Notes under the pieces: model-generated
Database searches by the model: none
Seen by the model: only the letters and a program-made list of their open reading frames with translations
What the model was told of the DNA's origin: nothing
Position numbers and translations under genes: made by a program
Shown here: one piece after another, positions 54,552 through 62,890 of the stretch
Position numbering within the stretch: the first letter of the stretch is position 1
Layout of the letters: each line of letters starts with the position of its first letter
NCBI GenBank assembly: GCA_003797895.1
Contig: RKQB01000010.1
Location: forward strand, 124,001-188,000
Direction of reading: 5' to 3'
Source of the DNA: Cyclobacteriaceae bacterium YHN15
GTDB taxonomy: Bacteria; Bacteroidota; Bacteroidia; Cytophagales; Cyclobacteriaceae
Length of the DNA stretch: 64,000 nt

Positions 54552-54592
54552 TTGGTCATCTCAGATTCGACAACTTTCGAAAGTGAGGGAAA

Positions 54593-56182
54593 TCACAATT
54601 GGAAAAGTTCAAATCCTGGACTTCTGTATACTCCTGTTGATATTCGGTAAGGAGTAAGGACTTCCGTGATTATCCTTTCGATTGATCTTTCGGCCATACC
54701 ATACTGATCCTTTATTCTTTTTTTAATTTCTTTGGTAGTCAGTTCTTCATCATCACCAAAAACAAGCAACCAATCTATTGAATCCGCAGGATTGTTGTTT
54801 TCTTTCTTTTTTAAATCAATCCTGACAGTTTGATGGTATGTCATGGTTCCCTCATCAAGGTATAGTGTAAGTTTTTTCTTCGGGTATTTCCATTCATCCT
54901 TGATATGATTGCCTTTTACGATCCCAATAGTGCTGCTTCCGTCTTTTTCTTTCTGCATGAAAAATAAACTCCTCACACTGGCCTCAAACGCATGGCTTCC
55001 AGAAACCGAAAGTTTTGAAACATATCCGTTGATTTCAGCAGTTTTGTTTATATGATGGATATAAATTATGGATGTCCCATATGTCCTGCTGATTTCTCTA
55101 AGCATTTGAATTGTTTTCCGCACATATGAGGTGTTATTAAGATCTCCTTCCACCATTATTTCAGACATCGGATCAATTATAATGGCCTTTATTGAATTGT
55201 CTGATTTTAGAATTTCATGGAGCTTTGCTTCAATGTCAAATGGGGAAAACTCGAAGATTATCCCTTTTTTGACAAGGTTTTTTTCTTCTTCGGTCAAATC
55301 TGAAATCTGTTTTATTAACCTTGACCTGATTGCATTTACATTGTCTTCTAAGGACAAATAAACCGACCTGACTTTGTTCCCATGGTTTAACCCCAAAAAG
55401 GGTTTTCCGGTTGAAAGACATTTCAAAAGCTGAATACTCACCAGACTCTTTCCTGATTGTGACCCTCCCACGAATCCAGAAACATCAGCTGCAGGAAGTA
55501 TTCCGGGTATTAGATCATTAGAATCAAGACTGGTTTTTCCATCAATAATTTCCCCTGCAGTGAAACGGGATCTTTCAGCCGCAAATGAGTTGAATTCATC
55601 ATCAACCGTGAATTCATGAATAATTGCATTTGGTATTAATTCATCCAATTCTTCTTTACCGAATCCGGCCTTCCTGAAATCCGAAATGTCCTTACGTCCT
55701 TCTCTTTCAGGCAAGGTCAGGACAGGCAAACCGAATTCACTGCTTTTCTTACTCGATTGTTCAATTCCGGTTGCATCATTATCAAAGCAGATTATTACTC
55801 TTTCAAACCTGGACTTTAGGTCATTGATAATTGAAGAATCGAAACCTGTGGTTTCAGAATTGAAGCAGATGGAGGGATAGCCATAAGCAGCAAAACTCAA
55901 GACATCTTTTTCACCTCCAGTGATGAAACATACCTTTCCATTTTTATTTGATATTTTTCTTAAACCAAATACTTTTGGAGATCCATTTAAGTTTGAACTA
56001 TCAGTTCTAAATTTTTTATCCAAAAAGTTTGGAGTGCAAATTTTCATAGCTCCGTTATCATAAGGATATAGAATTTCAAATAAATCCTCGTCTTTCTTTT
56101 TAAAACTTACCCCATAATATTCGAGGATTTTCTCTGGTATATGGTATGAATTGAAATATTCAATTGCTTTGTTCTTATTCAT
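54593..56182 (-). CDS. Toprim-AAA primase/helicase-like replication protein
   Basis: A 529-residue protein. The N-terminal half has a Toprim fold (CFITGGEKDVLSFAAYG; VIICFDNDATGIEQ). The second half is a RecA-like RepA/AAA_25 helicase (GGSQSGKS Walker A; IIIDPMSEIM Walker B; IYIHHINK). Such proteins replicate integrative elements and satellites and are common in Bacteroidota islands, usually with a small partner upstream. Overlap of eight bases with the preceding gene supports an operon. The C-terminal 60 residues are a winged-helix-like end. Confidence 0.85.
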   Translation of the reverse strand: MNKNKAIEYFNSYHIPEKILEYYGVSFKKKDEDLFEILYPYDNGAMKICTPNFLDKKFRTDSSNLNGSPKVFGLRKISNKNGKVCFITGGEKDVLSFAAYGYPSICFNSETTGFDSSIINDLKSRFERVIICFDNDATGIEQSSKKSSEFGLPVLTLPEREGRKDISDFRKAGFGKEELDELIPNAIIHEFTVDDEFNSFAAERSRFTAGEIIDGKTSLDSNDLIPGILPAADVSGFVGGSQSGKSLVSIQLLKCLSTGKPFLGLNHGNKVRSVYLSLEDNVNAIRSRLIKQISDLTEEEKNLVKKGIIFEFSPFDIEAKLHEILKSDNSIKAIIIDPMSEIMVEGDLNNTSYVRKTIQMLREISRTYGTSIIYIHHINKTAEINGYVSKLSVSGSHAFEASVRSLFFMQKEKDGSSTIGIVKGNHIKDEWKYPKKKLTLYLDEGTMTYHQTVRIDLKKKENNNPADSIDWLLVFGDDEELTTKEIKKRIKDQYGMAERSIERIITEVLTPYRISTGVYRSPGFELFQL

Positions 56183-56504
56183 ATGGATTGAATTTTTTTG
56201 GTTGTGGAGTTAATAATACATATCTGATATGGGCTTTGGCTTCCCGTCTTGTCCTGAAGTTACCCAACTTCATGGTTAGGGTTACACAGTCCCCTGTATC
56301 TCCAGTGGCATAGTCATTATAAATGAACTGGCCATCCAGAGCCCTGAAAACATTGAAAGAAGGGGTAACCTGCTTCCTTGGAAGAATAAAGGGATTCGAT
56401 ATCTTTTCTTTCTGCTCTATTGTTCCTGACTTGTAAAATTGCCCCAAGTAATGTTTAAAGACCTCGAAGGATCGGTTTTTAATCACTTCATCAAAGTGCA
56501 TCAT
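56175..56504 (-). CDS. Primase-associated N-terminal-type protein
   Basis: A protein of about 109 residues (MMHFDEVIKNRSF...), read from an ATG at 56504 or 56501, since the longer frame to 56603 runs inside the HTH gene. The region TPSFNVFRALDGQFIYNDYATGDTGDCV resembles the zinc-binding/CHC2-like N-terminal domain of primases without its cysteines. It probably works with the Toprim-AAA protein, whose start it overlaps by eight bases. Confidence 0.65.
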   Translation of the reverse strand: MMHFDEVIKNRSFEVFKHYLGQFYKSGTIEQKEKISNPFILPRKQVTPSFNVFRALDGQFIYNDYATGDTGDCVTLTMKLGNFRTRREAKAHIRYVLLTPQPKKFNPYE

Positions 56505-56787
56505 GATTTCCTGAATAGTTTTGTTTGATAATAGATTCAATGTCCTTCCTGAGGTAATAGATTGTTCCTCCCACCTTGCTGAAAGGAATGGTTCCATTGG
56601 CACGTAGCGTAGCCAGAGAGCTGTCTTTTAACTTCAGAAGTCTCTTTACTTCTTCTGTCCTCAAAAGGTCAAGGACAGCACCTTTCCTGTCCTTTTCCTG
56701 GACAAGAGTCTTTAATTCATGGACATCCTTTACTAAACCTTCGAGGATGTTCGGGTCAATAATTAATAATTTGTTATTATGTATCAT
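56491..56787 (-). CDS. Excisionase-like helix-turn-helix protein
   Basis: A 98-residue protein with a MerR/excisionase-type HTH in the second half (LRTEEVKRLLKLKDSSLATL, GTIPFSKVGGTIYYLRKDIE). These proteins are recombination directionality factors or regulators of integrative elements. It starts the operon of replication genes, overlapping the next gene by about 14 bases, and is a likely excisionase for the integrase at 58048-59310. Confidence 0.8.
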   Translation of the reverse strand: MIHNNKLLIIDPNILEGLVKDVHELKTLVQEKDRKGAVLDLLRTEEVKRLLKLKDSSLATLRANGTIPFSKVGGTIYYLRKDIESIIKQNYSGNHDAL

Positions 56788-56933
56788 GACCCAAAATTCG
56801 GCGGCGGCGCCGCCATTATGAAGGAAAGCTTGGTGATCATAATGGTGATTTCATTAATCACTCATATTCAAAAAGATATTAATAGCATCAAACTTTATAA
56901 AACTATAAATTGGGGCAAAACAAGAAACAAAAA

Positions 56934-56958
56934 AAGACCTTCGATAATTGAAGGCCTT
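56934..56958 (-). terminator. Terminator after the minus-strand hypothetical gene
   Basis: AAGACCTTC at 56934-56942 pairs with GAAGGCCTT at 56950-56958 (one G-T pair). The minus strand continues with TTTTTGTTTC. Confidence 0.6.
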
Positions 56959-56984
56959 CTTATAATTAATAAACTTCGATCAAG

Positions 56985-58040
56985 TCAATCCTTTTTCTTT
57001 TTTAATTTTGATACTTCTTTTAACTCAGATATTATTACCTCGAAACGTTCAATCATTTCATTAATTACTTTAGCATCTATACTCGACAAAGTACTTTTAA
57101 AATTCCTTTCTATTGATCTTGCTTTAAATGGAAATTGAGTTCCCTCAAAGCCATTAATTGAGTCATTTTTAAGTATGGTGACTCCATGAAAAGAATTACT
57201 CATGATCTTTATTAATTCTTTTTGTGTAATAGCATAATGCCGTTTTACAATCTCTGATTGTGTTGTAAGTATGCCAAAAGATTTTTCTAATTCTTTGTTG
57301 GACTTATTACTTGAAAGGAAGAACCCAGCATGATTTAATAAATACACAAAAGATGTGAACATGTCCTGATGCCCAAGGAATGGTATTGAGCTTTCAAAAG
57401 TTGGTTTCTTATAAGGGATTGTGTCTTTTTCTTTTTCAAAGAATAACTGACATAATTTTATCCTTATTTTTTGCTTTACCAACCAGCAAATATTGAGCAT
57501 CAACCTATAAATCCTTATGTACTTTTTTAAATCATCTTCACCATTAATTTCATATTTTTCATCCGTAGGCAATGTTTTTATTTTACAATGCCTCTTTGCT
57601 TCATTATAGTTATCTTCATCAAATGGATCAAATTCAGCTTCATCAGAATTCATGAATTTTTCATCATACTTTTCTATAATCAGATCTAATTTTTGAATTG
57701 AAGTCTCATTTTCTAATATAGAAATATCAATGTCCAACTTTGATTTAATTTCATCAATTGCAGAATTCAAACTATTTTCCAAATCCAATAAGAGTCCTCC
57801 CCAATCTTTGTACAAATCAAACAACCAATCTTTTACAAAATGATCGGTAGTGTAATCCATTTTGTCTTTTATCTCTTTTTCTTCAGCAGCTTCCCTAATT
57901 TGTATGATTAGTTTTTCATAATTATCCATGAAATTTTCTTTATAGCTTATTATCGTTACCAGTTTTTGCCCACAATGATAACAATTGAAGCCAAAAGAAA
58001 AACCCAATATTGAATTATTTGACTCTTTATTTTTCAACAT
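56985..58040 (-). CDS. Hypothetical helical protein next to the integrase
   Basis: About 351 residues if started at 58040 (MLKNKESNN); the longer frame to 58097 would overlap the integrase. It has a CxxC pair (CYHCGQKL) near residue 20 and is otherwise almost wholly helical, acidic in the middle (DEAEFDPFDEDNYNEAKRH). The C-terminal 150 residues (LLNHAGFFLSSNKSNKELEKSFG) loosely recall RteC-type regulators of Bacteroidota elements, but I would not assign it. Markedly AT-rich. Confidence 0.6.
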   Translation of the reverse strand: MLKNKESNNSILGFSFGFNCYHCGQKLVTIISYKENFMDNYEKLIIQIREAAEEKEIKDKMDYTTDHFVKDWLFDLYKDWGGLLLDLENSLNSAIDEIKSKLDIDISILENETSIQKLDLIIEKYDEKFMNSDEAEFDPFDEDNYNEAKRHCKIKTLPTDEKYEINGEDDLKKYIRIYRLMLNICWLVKQKIRIKLCQLFFEKEKDTIPYKKPTFESSIPFLGHQDMFTSFVYLLNHAGFFLSSNKSNKELEKSFGILTTQSEIVKRHYAITQKELIKIMSNSFHGVTILKNDSINGFEGTQFPFKARSIERNFKSTLSSIDAKVINEMIERFEVIISELKEVSKLKKKKD

Positions 58041-58047
58041 ATACCCC

Positions 58048-59310
58048 CTAATTTTGATTAGCAATCTTATTTTGTGAAATTCTAATTCCCTCTTCAAGTC
58101 TCAACTTCAACCTGTCAAATTCATCTTTAATTCTGTCCTGTTGCATTTCCGCATAGGACTCCTGGGTGATCCGGATACTGCTATGGCCAAGAAGTTTGCT
58201 CAATACTTCCATGCTCATTCCGTTACGGAGCGCAATGGTCGTAGCGAAAGTCTTTCTGGCTGTGTGTGTGGTGATGTTCTTTTCCACCTTGGCCAAGTCT
58301 GCAATTTCCTTGAGATAGGCATTGAAGTTTTGGTTGGCAGGTACCGGAAAAAGTTTCTTCTCCCTGATCCTTTTGGGGTGGTTCTGGTACTTGTTGATCA
58401 ATTCCAGAGCTTCAGGTAATAAGGGAATTTCAGGGATATTCTTCTGTGTCTTTTGTCTGGTCATGATAAGTCCATAGCCACCATTGATATTACGGGATAG
58501 ATGCTCAAGCTTAAGCGACTCGATCTCCTTGAATGCAAAACCGGTGTAACACATGAACACAAAAATGTCCCTGATTACTGTCAGTCTTTCGATAGAGGTA
58601 TCTATGGCCTTCAGGGCTTCCAGTTCTTCCCATGTCAGGAAAATGATCTCCTTTTTCTGTTTCTTGATCTTGAACCTTCTGCTGATGTCCTTATCGATGA
58701 TCTCCATCTCATAGGCCCATTTGAACATGGACCTGAACCTTTCGATTTTTTTGTAAACCGTATTGTGCTGGTTCTCCTTATACTTTTTCAGGTATACTTC
58801 CAATCTGTGGAAATTAGGATTGGAAAACTCATCTATTGCTATATGCTCTTTTTTCTCATGTTGAAGGAATTCCTGTACCTGATCAAAAGTGGTCTTGTGG
58901 ATTTCGTATGAAGACGGAGAAAAGTCCGAACCGATCCTGACCTGCAGGTAGTCCATATACTGCCTGTAAACTTCGATCACAGTCGTCTTCTTAAACAATT
59001 CTCCCGTCAGTGCAAGCTTGATATTGGCCGCAGTGATATCAAACCTTCTGTTCTTCAATTCATCAAGGGCCTCGTATATCTGAGTAGTGAAATCAAAAAG
59101 TATTTTGTTGTTCCTGATATCTCTTGGTTCCCGTCCTTTGATCTGGGACTTCCTGTCATCCCATTTGATTGGGTCCACATAGACCTTTGTACTTATTTCT
59201 GAGCGGGTTCCATTGATGGTCACCCTAAGGTATACCGGAGCGAGACCTTCTTTGTTGATCTTACTGGTATTGAGCCGAAAGTTGAGTGTTGGTGTAAACA
59301 TAGCATTCAT
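58048..59310 (-). CDS. int: Tyrosine recombinase integrase of the island
   Basis: A 420-residue integrase with an N-terminal arm-binding domain, a SAM-like core-binding domain and a C-terminal catalytic domain. Catalytic residues seen are HTARKTFAT (H-x-x-R) near residue 349, GHSSIRITQESYAEM (H/Y) near 375, and a conserved TGFAFKEIESL segment (the Bacteroidota variant in which the first Arg is not at its usual place). It sits 224 bases from the 3' end of tRNA-Ser, facing away from it, as expected of an integrase encoded at the island's end. It should catalyse integration and excision at the 21-base core. Confidence 0.9.
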   Translation of the reverse strand: MNAMFTPTLNFRLNTSKINKEGLAPVYLRVTINGTRSEISTKVYVDPIKWDDRKSQIKGREPRDIRNNKILFDFTTQIYEALDELKNRRFDITAANIKLALTGELFKKTTVIEVYRQYMDYLQVRIGSDFSPSSYEIHKTTFDQVQEFLQHEKKEHIAIDEFSNPNFHRLEVYLKKYKENQHNTVYKKIERFRSMFKWAYEMEIIDKDISRRFKIKKQKKEIIFLTWEELEALKAIDTSIERLTVIRDIFVFMCYTGFAFKEIESLKLEHLSRNINGGYGLIMTRQKTQKNIPEIPLLPEALELINKYQNHPKRIREKKLFPVPANQNFNAYLKEIADLAKVEKNITTHTARKTFATTIALRNGMSMEVLSKLLGHSSIRITQESYAEMQQDRIKDEFDRLKLRLEEGIRISQNKIANQN

Positions 59311-59394
59311 TTTTATTGAAATGCTAAGCTATTTATTAACAAGCCCTTACACCAGCGATTTTCCATATTCACCAAAAAGATAACCAGGCAAAAT

Positions 59395-59426
59395 AGGTCT
59401 CGATGAGAAAATGAGTAGGTCTCGAT
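59395..59426. promoter_or_regulatory. Possible integrase arm-type sites, right
   Basis: AGGTCTCGAT occurs at 59395-59404 and 59417-59426, 22 bases apart. The second continues as TTTTCC like the left-end copy at 22405-22420. Confidence 0.5.
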
Positions 59427-59480
59427 TTTTCCGCAAAAAGTCCGAAAAATTCGATGTTTTTCGAAAAACCACAAAATAAA

Positions 59481-59512
59481 AAAAGCCCCAAACGCTAAAA
59501 TTTGGGGCTTTT
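59481..59512 (-). terminator. Terminator of tRNA-Ser supplied by the island
   Basis: AAAAGCCCCAAA at 59481-59492 pairs perfectly with TTTGGGGCTTTT at 59501-59512, with a T-run on the minus strand. It lies 23 bases past the tRNA 3' end and replaces the terminator now found at 22301-22330. Confidence 0.75.
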
Positions 59513-59534
59513 CGAAAGATTTGATTAACTAAAA

Positions 59535-59555
59535 GCAGAGGAGGAGGGATTCGAA
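59535..59555. other. Right attachment site inside tRNA-Ser
   Basis: The 21 bases equal 22333-22353 and cover the 3'-terminal 20 bases of the tRNA, so insertion here leaves the tRNA intact. Confidence 0.8.
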
Positions 59556-59620
59556 CCCCCGGTACCTCTCGGTACAACGGTTTTCAAGACCGCCGCGATC
59601 GACCACTCTGCCACTCCTCT
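59536..59620 (-). tRNA. tRNA-Ser (anticodon UGA)
   Basis: The 85-base gene has a 7-bp acceptor stem (AGAGGAG with CTCCTCT, discriminator G). Other parts are a D-arm, an anticodon loop CTTGAAA (UGA), a long class II variable arm (GTACCGAGAGGTAC) and the T-arm GGGGGTTCGAATCCC. No CCA is encoded. It is the island's integration target. Confidence 0.95.
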
Positions 59621-59638
59621 GTATTTTTTAATTCTTTG

Positions 59639-59691
59639 AGGTTTTCAAGACTGCTCCCGAAGGATTTCGGGAACCACTCTGCCACTCCTCT
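59639..59691 (-). pseudogene. Truncated 5' half of a second tRNA-Ser
   Basis: On the minus strand it reads AGAGGAGTGGCAGAGTGG, like the start of the intact tRNA, continues with an altered D-loop (palindrome CCCGAA...TTCGGG) and keeps GTCTTGAAAACC around the anticodon, then ends. The variable arm, T-arm and 3' stem are missing. It lies 19 bases upstream of the intact gene. Confidence 0.7.
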
Positions 59692-59867
59692 AGTTTGATA
59701 TTATCCTTATAGGTCGTTAAGGGATTGCAAATGTAGTTTTTAACTTTGATTTTTCAAATCAGGATTGGCTAAAAATGATTTGTTTTTCCTAATTCATTGA
59801 TTTTCTGAATAATTAGATTTTATAACAGGAAATCCTGTATTTTAATGCCCTATTAATTCAAACAACA

Positions 59868-61442
59868 ATGACAAAAACCACCAACTTCCTCTCTTTTATA
59901 TGGATATTTTCCCTCTTGTTGGCATGCAGCCCAAAAGAAGATACCGGAAATGATTCAGATGCCCTACCGCGTATTGCCATCGCAGGCATCGCCATTGAAT
60001 CCAGTACCTTTTCTCCGGCGGTGAGCGAAATGGATGCCTTTAGGGTCAGCAGAGGGGAAGAAATTTTCAACCTTTACCCCTTTTTCTCCCCGGATTCCGC
60101 CAATAGGAAACGTGCCAACTGGTTTCCGGCATTGTATGCACGTTCCTTGCCGGGAGGGGCGGTGACCAGGGAAACTTATGAGTCCCTGGTGACTGAAATC
60201 CTGGATAAACTTCGGGAAAATGCACCCTATGACGGTATGTTTTTCGATATCCATGGCGCCATGAGTGTAGTGGGACTGGATGACCCGGAAGGGGACCTGA
60301 TTACAAGGATCAGGGAAGTGATCGGTACCGAAACCCTCATTTCCACCTCCATGGATCTCCATGGAAGCGTATCCTGGCGATTGGCGGAAAATACAGACCT
60401 GATTACCTGTTACCGTATGGCCCCCCATGAAGATGCCATGGAATCCAAAAAACGTACGGTGGATAACCTTTTGGAAAGACTGGAATCCGGTACGGGTAAA
60501 CCTACTTACAAAGCCTGGGTGGCGGTCCCCATTTTATTGCCGGGTGAAAAGACGAGCACCCGGGTGGAACCTGCTAAGAGCCTGTATGATAAAGTAGCTC
60601 CTGTGGCCAATCAGGAAGGGGTAGTGGATGCAGGGATATGGATAGGCTATGCCTGGGCGGATGAACCCAGAAACCAGGCCTATGTCATGGTCACAGGAGA
60701 TGATCAGGACAAGGTGAAAGAAGGAGCGGAATACCTGGCCAAAAGTTTTTGGGAAATGAGAAAAGAATTTGATTTTATTGCCCCGACGGCCAGTTTAAAG
60801 GAAAGTCTGGATAAAGCAATTGGCAGCGAAGTACAACCTTTTATCATCAGCGATATGGGCGACAATCCTACCGCCGGTGGTGCAGGAGATGTGACCTGGA
60901 CCTTGCATGAAATCCTGAAGCGGCCGGAATTTAAAACGGCGGAAGGCCCATCCCTGATCTATGCTTCCATCCCCGGACCGGAATTGATAGAAAAAGCAGT
61001 GGAAGTTGGGATTGGCGGAACTGTGGAAGCTCCTGTTGGTGCAGCCGTGGATAACCGATATGCCCCACCCATTATGCTCAAGGGTACAGTAATGGCCATA
61101 AAGCATGGTGATCAGCATGCCCAGACAGAAGTGGTGGTGAAGGTAGGAAGTGTGTCGGTGATCGTGACCAAAAGGCGGAAACCTTATCACTACGAAGCGG
61201 ATTTTACCAATTTGGGTTTGAATCCTAGGGAATCTGACATAGTGGTCGTGAAAATCGGTTATTTGGTGCCCGAATTGTATGACATGCGGGCAGATTGGAT
61301 CATGGCGCTGACCCCGGGAGGAGTGGATCAGGACCTGGAAAGGCTGGAATTCAAAAGGATCAACAGGCCTATGTTTCCCTTTGACAGAGAAATGGCCGAT
61401 CCGGATCTGACAGCGAAGTGGGTTCCGGTTGTGGGGAAATAG
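59868..61442 (+). CDS. M81 family metallopeptidase lipoprotein (MlrC-like)
   Basis: A 524-residue lipoprotein (signal SLLLACS) of the M81/MlrC family. It starts with the typical RIAIAGIAIESSTFSP and later carries zinc-ligand motifs (FFDIHGAM, STSMDLHGS, CYRMAPHED), ending in an MlrC C-terminal domain (SDMGDNPTAGGAGD; GVDQDLERL). MlrC cleaves peptides such as the linear form of microcystin, and related proteins occur in scavenging pathways. The lipobox implies a membrane-anchored, periplasmic or surface location. It sits just outside the island. Confidence 0.85.
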   Translation: MTKTTNFLSFIWIFSLLLACSPKEDTGNDSDALPRIAIAGIAIESSTFSPAVSEMDAFRVSRGEEIFNLYPFFSPDSANRKRANWFPALYARSLPGGAVTRETYESLVTEILDKLRENAPYDGMFFDIHGAMSVVGLDDPEGDLITRIREVIGTETLISTSMDLHGSVSWRLAENTDLITCYRMAPHEDAMESKKRTVDNLLERLESGTGKPTYKAWVAVPILLPGEKTSTRVEPAKSLYDKVAPVANQEGVVDAGIWIGYAWADEPRNQAYVMVTGDDQDKVKEGAEYLAKSFWEMRKEFDFIAPTASLKESLDKAIGSEVQPFIISDMGDNPTAGGAGDVTWTLHEILKRPEFKTAEGPSLIYASIPGPELIEKAVEVGIGGTVEAPVGAAVDNRYAPPIMLKGTVMAIKHGDQHAQTEVVVKVGSVSVIVTKRRKPYHYEADFTNLGLNPRESDIVVVKIGYLVPELYDMRADWIMALTPGGVDQDLERLEFKRINRPMFPFDREMADPDLTAKWVPVVGK

Positions 61443-61813
61443 GAAGGAAATAAAGTAGAAATAGGATGGAAATATAATAGAATATGCATATCCGCTAGTC
61501 TGCCACCAACCAAAAAATTTCCGGTTTTGAAAGGCCAGATATTTGTTGATATTGGATATTAATTGATATTAGTTCGGAAACAATTCATTATCTTCTCTGA
61601 ATTTTCTTACTGGCAAGATTGCGGATAATCATAAAATAGAAATAGTTTAGAAATAAAGTAGAATGGGTTGGAAATAGAATCTTTATGATTTGATAGAGAG
61701 GATGTGATTTGGGAAAATCGCATTACTTATCATTTGAAATTTGTACTTTTAAATCCTTTTCTCCGGATCAGTTTCGATCATCGGGGGACAGGACTTAACA
61801 AATCCAGTTTATA
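61443..61813. other. Intergenic stretch, nothing recognised
   Basis: AT-rich, with short repeats of AAATAGAA/AAAGTAGAA near 61450-61480 and 61636-61680. It presumably holds the promoter of the deacetylase gene. No coding sequence is evident. Confidence 0.4.
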
Positions 61814-62767
61814 ATGCCCATCATCATTGCTATTTTACTTTTATTTTTGACTTTTTGGTCGGATGCAACCCAAAGTATTCCACTAAATGAGGAATATCCC
61901 AATGCAGTGGAAGGGAAAAAAAGGTTAGCCATTTCCTTTGATGATGGGAGTACCAGAGACATGCCGGGATATTCAGGGGAAGACTGGAACCGCATGATTT
62001 TGGAGCATTTGCATGACCATGAAGCTCGGGCCATTTTATTCGCTACCGGTGGGCCGCTCAACACTGCAAAAGGCCGGGATTTATTGGAAAGCTGGAAAGA
62101 AGCGGAACAATGGCTGGGAAACCATACTTACACACATCCCAGTTTCAATGATTCTACTGTGAGTTTGGAAGATTATAAAAAGGATTTTCTCCAAAACAAA
62201 AACTTCCTGTCCAAATACGCCAATTTTGTTCCTTATTTCCGTTTTCCTTACCTCAGAGAAGGGGATACCATGGAGAAAAGAGATGGATTCCGTTCATTTT
62301 TGGAAGAACAGGGTTTTAAAAATGGCCATGTTACAATAGATGGGGAAGATTGGTATATTTTCAGTAGGCTTATTGGTAAATTAAAGGCCTCGCCTAAAAT
62401 GGATCTTGCAGGATATCGGGAACTTTATGTACAGCATCATTTGGATAGGGCCAGGTTCAACGATAGTTTGGCGGTAGTATTGACCGGAAGGCAGATTGAC
62501 CATGTGCTTTTGTTGCACCATAACCTGGCTGCAGCTTTGTTTTTAGGTGATTTATTGGAAGCTTTGGAAACAGAAGGATGGGAAATCATTGATGTGATGG
62601 AAGCATATAAGGATCCTATTTATGACCACGCTCCCAAAACCCTGCCGGCAGGTGGTAATTATTTGAGGGCTTTATCCAAGGAAGCGGGTATTTACGGCGG
62701 ACTTTTTAGATTCGAAGTTGAGAATGAGGGCTATTTGAAGAGAAAGATGGATGCCCTTGGCTTATAA
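61814..62767 (+). CDS. Polysaccharide deacetylase (NodB-fold) exported protein
   Basis: A 317-residue protein with a short hydrophobic N-terminus (MPIIIAILLLFLTFWSDA), probably a signal peptide. The NodB homology domain has AISFDDGST (catalytic Asp pair), GNHTYTHPS (metal His), FRFPYLREGD and VLLLHHN. The set of metal-binding and catalytic residues is complete, so a carbohydrate or peptidoglycan deacetylase is likely. Single gene. Confidence 0.85.
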   Translation: MPIIIAILLLFLTFWSDATQSIPLNEEYPNAVEGKKRLAISFDDGSTRDMPGYSGEDWNRMILEHLHDHEARAILFATGGPLNTAKGRDLLESWKEAEQWLGNHTYTHPSFNDSTVSLEDYKKDFLQNKNFLSKYANFVPYFRFPYLREGDTMEKRDGFRSFLEEQGFKNGHVTIDGEDWYIFSRLIGKLKASPKMDLAGYRELYVQHHLDRARFNDSLAVVLTGRQIDHVLLLHHNLAAALFLGDLLEALETEGWEIIDVMEAYKDPIYDHAPKTLPAGGNYLRALSKEAGIYGGLFRFEVENEGYLKRKMDALGL

Positions 62768-62890
62768 TAATGCATTGTTACAAGTAAGAATTATTGCGAC
62801 TCATTTTCCCATAAGCCCTAATCTAAATTACCTTCCTTTGTGAGATGAAATCCAAAAATGAACCCTTTTGGTCCTTTAAGTTGTTAATTC

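Larger units (their letters stand above)
22333..59555. mobile_element. 37-kb genomic island integrated in tRNA-Ser(UGA)
   Basis: A 21-base direct repeat equal to the last 20 bases of tRNA-Ser plus one base occurs at 22333-22353 and 59535-59555. An integrase of the tyrosine recombinase family sits just inside the right end (58048-59310), with an excisionase-like HTH gene and a Toprim-AAA replication protein further in. The sequence AGGTCTCGAT, a possible arm-type site, occurs near both ends. There are no conjugation or phage structural genes, so the element is an integrative, probably non-self-transmissible, defence island. It carries three abortive-infection-type modules (one decayed) and a 22-kb restriction-like block. 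Confidence 0.85.

Noticed and set aside
22333..59555. Prophage
   Set aside because: No capsid, terminase, portal or tail genes; only integrase, excisionase-like and replication genes.
59964..60428. 154-codon minus-strand frame in the M81 peptidase gene
   Set aside because: Shadow frame with no family features.
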